From positions 1-5,399 of the forward strand of contig JANQOH010000374.1 in the NCBI GenBank assembly GCA_028289725.1: 5,399 nt of DNA. Reading direction: 5' to 3'. A model generated the notes under the pieces. That model did not search any database. It was given only the letters and a program-made list of their open reading frames with translations, and was not told where the DNA came from. A program made the translations under genes and the position numbers. Position 1 is the first letter of the stretch. Every line of letters starts with the position of its first letter. This DNA comes from Alphaproteobacteria bacterium. Lineage in GTDB: Bacteria > Pseudomonadota > Alphaproteobacteria > UBA7887. Below, in pieces: positions 1 to 4,837 of this stretch.

Positions 1-1581
1 CTCCAGTCCGGACCGATCCCGGGCTACGTGCAGGGCATTCAGCAGATTTTCGACGAGCACGGCGAGAGTTTTCAGCCGGGCGACGTGATCATCCATAATT
101 CGGCCTATCACGGCGCGTCGCACGGGCCGGACATCGCGCTCTGCGTGCCCGTGTTTCACGGCGACGCTTTGGTCGGCCATTCCGTAACCACCGCGCATCA
201 CCTGGATGTCGGCGCGCTGAGTCCCGGCAGTTGCGGGATCGTCGATGCCATGGACGCCTATGCCGAGGGCCTGCAGTTCAAGGCGCTCAAGATTTTCGAC
301 CGCGGCCAAAAGAACACGCCGTTATGGGAGATGATGCGCGACAACATTCGTGCGTCCGATCTTGTGCTCGGCGATATCGAAGCGCAGATCGCCGCGTGCC
401 GCATCGGCGCGGAACGCTACGCCGCGCTGATCGATCAATACGGCTTGGACATGGTCGATGCGGCGTCCGAGGCGCTGATGGATTATTCCGAGCGCATGAT
501 GCGAAGCGCGATCGAAAAGCTGCCGGACGGCTCCTATACCGCGACGACCTACATAGACGGCTATCTCGACAGCGACGATCCGGCGCGGCGTGACTTGCCG
601 ATCACCGTCACCGCAACCGTCGCCGGCAGTGACATCACCATCGATTTCACCGGTACCGCCGCGCAGGTTCCCGACCGGCCGATCAACATGCCGCTGGTCG
701 GCACCACCGATTGCGCGGTGTGGCTCACCATCCGCTCGATCCTGCTCGATACCGAAATCCACGGCCACATTCCGCAGAACAGCGGGCTGACGCGGCCGAT
801 CAAAATCGTCGCGCCGAGCGGCACCTTGGTAAACCCGATCTTTCCCGCGCCGACCATTGCGCGTTTCTGCTCGGGCAATCAGGCGGCCGACACCTTGATG
901 AAAGCGCTCGCCCAAGCGGTCCCGACGCAAGTCAGCGCCGGTGTCGGCAATCTGCATGTCATCGCCTTCAGCGGCATCCGGGACGAGACCCACTGGGTGC
1001 ACATGGAAATCCATGAGGGCTGCTACGGCGGACGGCACGGTAAGGATGGCATGGACGCGGTCGACACGCTCTATGCCAACACGCGCAACAATCCGATTGA
1101 GGATTTGGAGTCGCATTTGCCGCTCCGCGTGCACCGCTACGAACTGCGTGACGATGCCTGCCCGCCGGGGCAATGGCGCGGCGGCATCGGGTCTGTCCGT
1201 GAAGTCGAATATCTCGAAGACGGCGGCGCGTCGGTCGAAGGCGAGGGGCACAAATACGCGCCCTGGGGATTCGCCGGCGGTTCGGACGGGGAAACCGCCG
1301 GACTTCGCTATCAGCGCAACTCGGGCGAGGTTCTGAACTTGCCATCGAAACTGCCGAACATGGCGGCGCGGTCGGGGGATCGCGTGACCATGATTGGGCC
1401 GTGTGGCGGCGGCTATGGCGACCCGCTGAAGCGCGACCCGGATCAAGTGCTGGAAGACATTCGCGACGGCTACATCTCCACAGCGCAAGCCAAGGAAGAT
1501 TATGGTGTGGTGATCAACGCATCAGGCGCTGTCGATGTCTCCGCGACGGAAGCGCAGAGGCGGTCGCGCACCGCAAGCTAG
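1..1581 (+). CDS. hyuB: Hydantoinase B / oxoprolinase family subunit, 5'-truncated by window edge
   Basis: The open frame runs from the first base of the window to a TAG at 1579-1581, giving 526 visible residues. The true start lies upstream, and the GTG at 28 is only an internal valine. Roughly 40-60 N-terminal residues seem to be missing compared with the usual 550-590. Family landmarks appear in order: a YHG..HGPD segment (nt 106-132), AHHLDVG with likely metal-binding histidines (196-216), YSERMMR (about 487-507), DFTGT (643-657), PINMP (about 679-693), and a C-terminal GGGYGDP loop (1405-1425) followed by the usual Asp-rich tail and YGVV. Proteins of this family pair with a HyuA subunit to open hydantoin or 5-oxoproline-type lactam rings with ATP in the cytoplasm, and relatives act as acetone or acetophenone carboxylase subunits. 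The substrate cannot be read from sequence. The racemase 14 nt downstream favours a 5-substituted hydantoin or similar chiral cyclic amide. The family call is secure; the symbol is by family only. Confidence 0.93.
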   Translation, partial: LQSGPIPGYVQGIQQIFDEHGESFQPGDVIIHNSAYHGASHGPDIALCVPVFHGDALVGHSVTTAHHLDVGALSPGSCGIVDAMDAYAEGLQFKALKIFDRGQKNTPLWEMMRDNIRASDLVLGDIEAQIAACRIGAERYAALIDQYGLDMVDAASEALMDYSERMMRSAIEKLPDGSYTATTYIDGYLDSDDPARRDLPITVTATVAGSDITIDFTGTAAQVPDRPINMPLVGTTDCAVWLTIRSILLDTEIHGHIPQNSGLTRPIKIVAPSGTLVNPIFPAPTIARFCSGNQAADTLMKALAQAVPTQVSAGVGNLHVIAFSGIRDETHWVHMEIHEGCYGGRHGKDGMDAVDTLYANTRNNPIEDLESHLPLRVHRYELRDDACPPGQWRGGIGSVREVEYLEDGGASVEGEGHKYAPWGFAGGSDGETAGLRYQRNSGEVLNLPSKLPNMAARSGDRVTMIGPCGGGYGDPLKRDPDQVLEDIRDGYISTAQAKEDYGVVINASGAVDVSATEAQRRSRTAS

Positions 1582-1586
1582 GGAGG
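1581..1586 (+). promoter_or_regulatory. Ribosome binding site of the racemase gene, overlapping the hyuB stop codon
   Basis: GGGAGG begins on the last base of the upstream TAG stop and sits 9 nt before the GTG at 1596. It fixes the GTG as the racemase start, and the overlap indicates that the two genes are translated from one message, possibly with coupling. Confidence 0.8.
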
Positions 1587-1595
1587 ACGTGAACT

Positions 1596-2360
1596 GTGAA
1601 AATCAAGATCATCAATCCCAACACAACGCAAATGATGACCGACTCGATCGGTGAGGCCGGACGGTCGGTGGCGCGCGATGGCACCGAGATCGTCGCGGTC
1701 AGCCCGACCTTCGGCCCGGCGTCGATCGAGTCCTATTACGACGAAATGCTTTGCGCGCCAGGCGTCATCGATGAAGTCATGAAAGGCGACGCCGACGGCT
1801 TCGATGCTTACATCATCGCGTGTTACGGCGATCCCGGTTTGCATGCCGCGCGCGAAGCAACGCACAAGCCGGTGCTCGGCATCGCGGAAGCCTCGCTCTA
1901 TACGGCTTCGATGTTGGCCGCACGTTTTTCGGTCGTCACGGTCATCCCGCGCATCAAGACGATGCTCGAGGAAATGGTCGCGAACTATGGTTTCAGCCAT
2001 AAGGTCGCGAACATTCGCACCACGCCGCTTTATGTGCTCGACATTGAGGCCAATCCGCCGGCCGCGCTCGAGACTCTGCGCGGCGAAGCGCGAAAGGCGA
2101 TGGCGGAAGACGACGCGGAGGCGATTTTGCTCGGCTGCGCGGGGTTTGCGGAGTTCGCGAACGAGCTCGAACAAGAACTCGGGATCCCGGTCCTCGATGG
2201 TGTCGTCTGCGCGGTCAAACTCGCCGAAGCGATGGTTGAGCTCGGCAAGACGACGAGCAAGGCGAAGACATACCGGTTCCCGGAAACTAAAGCCTATACC
2301 GGTATCTTCGATCGCTTCGGCTCGGCGGCGCCGGAACCACACGCCGGCGCGGCGGAGTAG
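1596..2360 (+). CDS. Asp/Glu/hydantoin racemase family protein
   Basis: This is a complete 254-residue protein, the usual length for hydantoin racemases, starting at GTG behind a strong Shine-Dalgarno. It opens with the family signature INPNTT (residues 6-11). The two cysteines that serve as acid/base pair in cofactor-independent racemases of the Asp/Glu/hydantoin superfamily are both present: Cys76 in ACYGDPGL and Cys181 in LGCAGF. Their numbering matches the catalytic pair known from characterised hydantoin racemases. In hydantoin catabolism the enzyme interconverts D- and L-5-monosubstituted hydantoins so that a stereospecific ring-opening enzyme can use both. Co-transcription with the hyuB-type gene supports this role. 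Other superfamily members such as maleate isomerase and aspartate or glutamate racemase are less likely given the motifs and neighbour. The C-terminal tail after residue 240 is Ala/Pro/Glu-rich and probably disordered. It is cytosolic, with no signal peptide. Confidence 0.9.
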   Translation: MKIKIINPNTTQMMTDSIGEAGRSVARDGTEIVAVSPTFGPASIESYYDEMLCAPGVIDEVMKGDADGFDAYIIACYGDPGLHAAREATHKPVLGIAEASLYTASMLAARFSVVTVIPRIKTMLEEMVANYGFSHKVANIRTTPLYVLDIEANPPAALETLRGEARKAMAEDDAEAILLGCAGFAEFANELEQELGIPVLDGVVCAVKLAEAMVELGKTTSKAKTYRFPETKAYTGIFDRFGSAAPEPHAGAAE

Positions 2361-2373
2361 CCTGCAGACGCAA

Positions 2374-2402
2374 AAAAGGCGGGCCAAAACAGCCCGCCTT
2401 TT
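2374..2402. terminator. Bidirectional intrinsic terminator between convergent genes
   Basis: A perfect 11-bp inverted repeat (AAAAGGCGGGC, 2374-2384, and its complement, 2392-2402) encloses a 7-nt loop, CAAAACA. The seven inner pairs form a GC-rich stem. The T run on the right gives a U tract for plus-strand transcripts from the racemase, and the A run on the left gives one for minus-strand transcripts. It lies 13 nt after the racemase stop and 18 nt past the end of the spondin gene. Confidence 0.9.
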
Positions 2403-2420
2403 CCCAATCTTGTTTGAGCG

Positions 2421-3335
2421 TTATCCGGTCGGCTGGATGGTGATGCGAAGCACCTCCGGCGCCGACGGGTAATCAAAGCCGTCGTCGACCAGACGAACCG
2501 GCTCGGACTCCGAGGGGCCGGTGTCCAGGCTCTTTTGGTTAAGACCGACATTGGGTCCGAACTTGGGATCCTCGTTCGCCTCGGTCCCGGCATCGTACAA
2601 CTCAAACCGAGCCGTGATGTCGCCGCTAATCGGCCGGCCGCTGTCGTCGAACAAGTCCAAACGCCCGTCGATCGGGCCGTAGATCAGGTCGTTCGACTGC
2701 ATCAGCATGGTGGCGATTGACAGTTTATCGCCAGGGTCCGCGCTGAACTTCACTTCGTAGACGTCGCCGGGCCACAGCTCGCCATCGGTCTCCCAACCGA
2801 CAGGCTTGTAGAAAATCCCGGATTCCAAAACGTCCGGGTGGGTTTCCAGATAGGCTTGCATCGGCCGGACGTTGCCGTCCTCGGCCAAGTGCTCGAGACC
2901 GCTCGCCGAAAGCGTTTCCTCGCCGGGTTCATAAACCGGCCACCCTTCCGGATGGACCGCGTAGACGCCGTGCGACATGCCCGCGGCTTGGGAGCTGCCG
3001 TCGGAAAACACCATCGAGTCATACTGCGCGATGTTCTCCATGCGCAGCGTGAAGACGGTCGTGCCTTCACGCACCTGCATGACTTCCTGGTCGACCTTCC
3101 AGGCCGGAACGTTCGTCGGCACGGGCGCGGCGGCCGAGTCGGACGCAATCCCGGATTCGGTCGCTGCGGGATTGCGGCCGCGGCCACTCGTATTGGGGCC
3201 GTGATAGGTATTCGATTGACGCGCACCAACGGCCGGTTCGGTGTCGCGGAACTGCAAAGGCATGGCTTCGACCGACGTGGCCACGGTTGCCAGGGCCAAA
3301 GACCCAATCGCAACCCGCGAAAAAGCATTCTTCAT
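2421..3335 (-). CDS. Exported spondin-domain protein
   Basis: This is a complete 304-residue protein starting at ATG (3335-3333), with GGAGG 10 nt upstream. Residues 1-24 look like a Sec signal peptide: a basic start (MKNAFSR), a hydrophobic Ala/Leu/Val core and a VEA cleavage site. Residues 25-80 are a polar linker rich in Ser, Asn, Gly, Ala and Pro, probably flexible. From about residue 94 to 300 the protein follows the Spondin_N domain: FTLRMENIA, HGVYAVHP (122-129), GLEHLAEDG (146-154), SIATMLMQSNDL (206-217), SGDITA (237-242) and DAGTEANE (248-255). The same beta-sandwich domain occurs in animal F-spondin, and in bacteria it appears in secreted or periplasmic proteins of unknown role. 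There are no transmembrane segments beyond the signal and no cysteines, so no disulphides. No function can be assigned. It shares a promoter region with the divergent dioxygenase gene, but nothing shows a functional link. Confidence 0.88.
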   Translation of the reverse strand: MKNAFSRVAIGSLALATVATSVEAMPLQFRDTEPAVGARQSNTYHGPNTSGRGRNPAATESGIASDSAAAPVPTNVPAWKVDQEVMQVREGTTVFTLRMENIAQYDSMVFSDGSSQAAGMSHGVYAVHPEGWPVYEPGEETLSASGLEHLAEDGNVRPMQAYLETHPDVLESGIFYKPVGWETDGELWPGDVYEVKFSADPGDKLSIATMLMQSNDLIYGPIDGRLDLFDDSGRPISGDITARFELYDAGTEANEDPKFGPNVGLNQKSLDTGPSESEPVRLVDDGFDYPSAPEVLRITIQPTG

Positions 3336-3345
3336 TTCCTATGCG

Positions 3346-3350
3346 CCTCC
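3346..3350 (-). promoter_or_regulatory. Ribosome binding site of the spondin-domain gene
   Basis: On the minus strand GGAGG lies 10 nt upstream of the ATG at 3335-3333. It supports that start, which also places the signal peptide exactly at the N-terminus. A weaker AGGAA touches the start codon and is too close to serve. Confidence 0.65.
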
Positions 3351-3366
3351 ATTGCGTTTGGCACTC

Positions 3367-3385
3367 ATGCGCTTATCTTGCGCAT
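3367..3385. repeat. Short inverted repeat in the spondin leader
   Basis: ATGCGC and GCGCAT form a perfect 6-bp inverted repeat around a 7-nt spacer, TTATCTT. It lies 32 nt upstream of the spondin start codon, within the probable 5' untranslated leader. It could be an operator half-site pair or a small mRNA hairpin. The arms are short enough to occur by chance in GC-rich DNA. Confidence 0.3.
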
Positions 3386-3403
3386 TCACCCCACGGTTCC
3401 CGA

Positions 3404-3412
3404 AAGATACCA
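3404..3412 (-). promoter_or_regulatory. Candidate extended -10 promoter for the spondin gene
   Basis: Read on the minus strand the bases are TGG TATCTT, an extended -10 (TGn) followed by a hexamer matching 4 of 6 positions of TATAAT. The best -35-like hexamer, TTGCGC (3434-3429), is 19 bp away, which is longer than ideal. This would give a leader of roughly 60-65 nt containing the inverted repeat. It is a weak pattern-based call. Confidence 0.22.
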
Positions 3413-3442
3413 GATAATCGCTGATTTCGCGCAATGCACGGC

Positions 3443-3451
3443 TGTTAAAAT
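3443..3451 (+). promoter_or_regulatory. Candidate extended -10 promoter for the dioxygenase gene
   Basis: TGT TAAAAT provides an extended -10 (TGn) with a hexamer matching 5 of 6 positions of TATAAT. No good -35 hexamer lies 16-18 bp upstream, as is common for extended -10 promoters. It would start transcription near 3458 and leave a leader of about 95-100 nt before the ATG at 3555. It faces away from the spondin candidate, with about 30 bp between the two elements. Confidence 0.3.
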
Positions 3452-3539
3452 TGGCGTGAAATCCCGATTGTTCTTGTCTTAAGGAGCGGGTTTCTGCGGG
3501 TTTTGGGCGTTGCCGCCCCATCGGACGACCCGTAATTTT

Positions 3540-3543
3540 GGAG
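3540..3543 (+). promoter_or_regulatory. Ribosome binding site deciding the dioxygenase start
   Basis: GGAG lies 11 nt upstream of ATG 3555, slightly long but usable spacing. It favours the ATG over the upstream in-frame TTG at 3510. Confidence 0.5.
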
Positions 3544-3554
3544 ATGAGTTGACC

Positions 3555-4334
3555 ATGACCGAAGCACTTTCCGCCGCCGACCACCTGACGGACGAAGAGA
3601 TTGCTCAATTTCGCGATCTCGGATTCGTCGTCGTGCGCGGCTTGGTGCGTGGCGACCGGCTGGCCGAATTGCGTCGTTGGGTTGACGAACTTGAGGCCTT
3701 TCCGGAAGAGCCCGGCAAGACCATGGCCTATTACGAAGATAGCGTGACCGATCCAAGCACCCGCGTTCTATCGCGCATTGAGTATTTCGACGCATTTCAT
3801 GCCGGCCTCAGCCAATTCATGCATGGCCCCGACATGCTTGGGCGTGCCAGCGCTTTATTCGGTGAGCCGGCGGTTCTCTATAAGGAGAAGGTCAATTTCA
3901 AAATGCCGGGCGGTCAGGGGTTCGAGCCGCATCAGGATATGCAGGCCGGTTGGCAGGATTACGGTGCATTGCACCTGACGGCGATGGTCAGCATCGACCC
4001 CGCGACCGAAGCCAATGGGTGTCTCGAACTCGCACCGGGCCACAATCGCCGTGGTCTGATCGGTGAGCTGTGGAAGCCGCTGACCGAGCAGCAACTGGAC
4101 GGCGTCACCTTCGAGAAGGTGCCGACGGAACCGGGCGACGCGATCTTTTTCGACTCTTTCGCGCCGCATCGTTCAGCCGCGAACCTGAGCGACGAGCGTC
4201 GGCGTATTCTCTACATCACCTATGGCCGCGCCGCGGAAGGCGATCACCGCGAATCCTATTTCGCCGACAAGCGAAAGAACTTTCCCCCCGACATCGAGCG
4301 CGATCCGAACAAGACCTACGCCTACAAGGTCTAG
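3555..4334 (+). CDS. Phytanoyl-CoA dioxygenase (PhyH) family Fe(II)/2-oxoglutarate oxygenase
   Basis: From the ATG at 3555 the protein has 259 residues, typical for bacterial PhyH-family enzymes. It begins with the standard N-terminal helix and strand (LTDEEIAQFRDLGFVVVRGLV, split here as residues 11-20 and 21-31). The iron-binding triad is visible: His126 and Asp128 in PHQD, and distal His205 in APHRS. The arginine that would bind the 2-oxoglutarate carboxylate falls in the ERRR run at 214-217, and NGCLELAPGH (154-163) is the family's central turn. Enzymes of this family hydroxylate small molecules using O2 and 2-oxoglutarate, releasing succinate and CO2. The KEKVNFKMPGG...PHQD..AGW arrangement recalls the branch containing 2-aminoethylphosphonate dioxygenase (PhnY), but that is from memory of the motif and no phosphonate gene is adjacent, so the substrate is left open. 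It is cytosolic, with no signal peptide. The 106-nt gap before the cytochrome gene makes a shared operon possible but unproven. Confidence 0.9.
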   Translation: MTEALSAADHLTDEEIAQFRDLGFVVVRGLVRGDRLAELRRWVDELEAFPEEPGKTMAYYEDSVTDPSTRVLSRIEYFDAFHAGLSQFMHGPDMLGRASALFGEPAVLYKEKVNFKMPGGQGFEPHQDMQAGWQDYGALHLTAMVSIDPATEANGCLELAPGHNRRGLIGELWKPLTEQQLDGVTFEKVPTEPGDAIFFDSFAPHRSAANLSDERRRILYITYGRAAEGDHRESYFADKRKNFPPDIERDPNKTYAYKV

Positions 4335-4427
4335 CGGCCCGCCAACGCGCCCACGCGCAAGGGTTTAACCTAAATCGTGGCTGAAGCGGTGCCATGCGGT
4401 ACGCTGACGACCAATTCGAAGTTCGAC

Positions 4428-4435
4428 AAAGGAGG
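4428..4435 (+). promoter_or_regulatory. Ribosome binding site of the cytochrome c gene
   Basis: AAAGGAGG is a near-complete match to the 16S rRNA 3' end and sits 5 nt before ATG 4441. It fixes the start, so that the signal peptide begins at residue 1. I see no convincing promoter or terminator in the 4335-4440 gap. Confidence 0.8.
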
Positions 4436-4440
4436 CCGCA

Positions 4441-4830
4441 ATGTGGCGCAAGGGAGCCAAGCTCGGTTTAGGTACGCTCGGCGCATTAGGAGTGCTCGCT
4501 GGTTCGGCGATCGCCCAAGACGACATAGTCGCGGCCGGTCAGAAGGTGTTCGATGCCCGCTGCAAGGTCTGTCACACGGCCGAGGCGGATGCGGAGCACA
4601 AGATCGGTCCCAACCTGTTTGGCGTTGTTGACCAAGCGGCGGGCTGGCAAGAGTCCTTCCGCTATTCCAAGGGGCACCGGGAGTCGGGCGCAACCTGGGA
4701 CGACGCCACCCTCGACCTTTATCTGGAAGATGTGGACGCGGTCGCGCCAAAGTCGGTCAAGCAATTTGGCGGTTTGTCGAAGCCGGAGGACCGGGCGGCG
4801 ATCATCGCGTTCCTCCACACGCTGAAGTAA
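4441..4830 (+). CDS. Exported class I (c2-like) cytochrome c lacking the axial methionine
   Basis: This is a complete 129-residue protein. Residues 1-25 form a signal peptide with a basic start, a Gly/Leu/Ala core and an AIA cleavage site before QDD, so the mature protein of about 104 residues is periplasmic. CKVCH at 41-45 binds haem through Cys41 and Cys44, with His45 as proximal ligand. KIGPNLFG (54-61), YS (75-76), TW (85-86), TLDLYLED (90-97) and the KPEDRAAIIAFL helix (114-125) match mitochondrial-type and c2 cytochromes. Such proteins shuttle electrons between the bc1 complex and oxidases, reaction centres or dehydrogenases. The odd point is the distal side: an ungapped match to horse cytochrome c puts Lys107 where Met80 should be (PGTKM becomes PKSVK), and there is no methionine after the initiator. 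Lys107, His79 or an open site are the alternatives for the sixth ligand. Its redox role may therefore differ from ordinary c2. Family call is secure; function is not. Confidence 0.92.
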   Translation: MWRKGAKLGLGTLGALGVLAGSAIAQDDIVAAGQKVFDARCKVCHTAEADAEHKIGPNLFGVVDQAAGWQESFRYSKGHRESGATWDDATLDLYLEDVDAVAPKSVKQFGGLSKPEDRAAIIAFLHTLK

Positions 4831-4837
4831 CCGGGGC

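Larger units (their letters stand above)
3336..3554. other. Divergent intergenic region, 219 nt
   Basis: This stretch separates the minus-strand spondin gene from the plus-strand dioxygenase gene and must carry promoters for both. It is visibly more AT-rich in its centre (about 3400-3480) than the flanking coding sequence. It holds a short inverted repeat (3367-3385), two candidate extended -10 elements (3404-3412 and 3443-3451), and a pair of GCGGGTTT direct repeats spaced 10 bp apart (3486-3493 and 3496-3503). I find no convincing small gene in it. The reading frame of the dioxygenase can be extended back to a TTG at 3510, but that segment is unlike the protein family and has no ribosome binding site at the right distance. 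Confidence 0.6.

Noticed and set aside
322..1488. Long open frame of 388 codons on the minus strand
   Set aside because: It lies wholly opposite the strongly supported hyuB-type gene and translates to an Arg/Ala/Asp-rich protein with no recognisable domain. Long antisense frames are expected in GC-rich coding DNA.
1578..2387. Open frame of 269 codons on the minus strand opposite the racemase
   Set aside because: It is Arg-rich with no motif, and it would have to be transcribed through the terminator stem at 2374-2402. The plus-strand racemase with both catalytic cysteines explains the region.
3380..3400. GGAAC on the minus strand as part of an ECF (EcfG-type) sigma promoter
   Set aside because: No CGTT lies 16-17 bp downstream of GGAAC on the minus strand, so the pattern fails the consensus.
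3486..3503. Two GCGGGTTT copies at a 10-bp period as a regulator-binding direct repeat
   Set aside because: They are only 8 bp and low in complexity, and there is no third copy or other support. They are recorded in the intergenic entry only.
3510..3554. N-terminal extension of the dioxygenase from a TTG start
   Set aside because: The extra 15 residues do not resemble PhyH proteins. The ATG at 3555 has GGAG upstream and begins just before the conserved N-terminal helix.
4335..4440. Possible promoter, terminator or small RNA between the dioxygenase and cytochrome genes
   Set aside because: No stem-loop with a T run and no credible -35/-10 pair was found. Apart from the ribosome binding site at 4428-4435 I see nothing to report.
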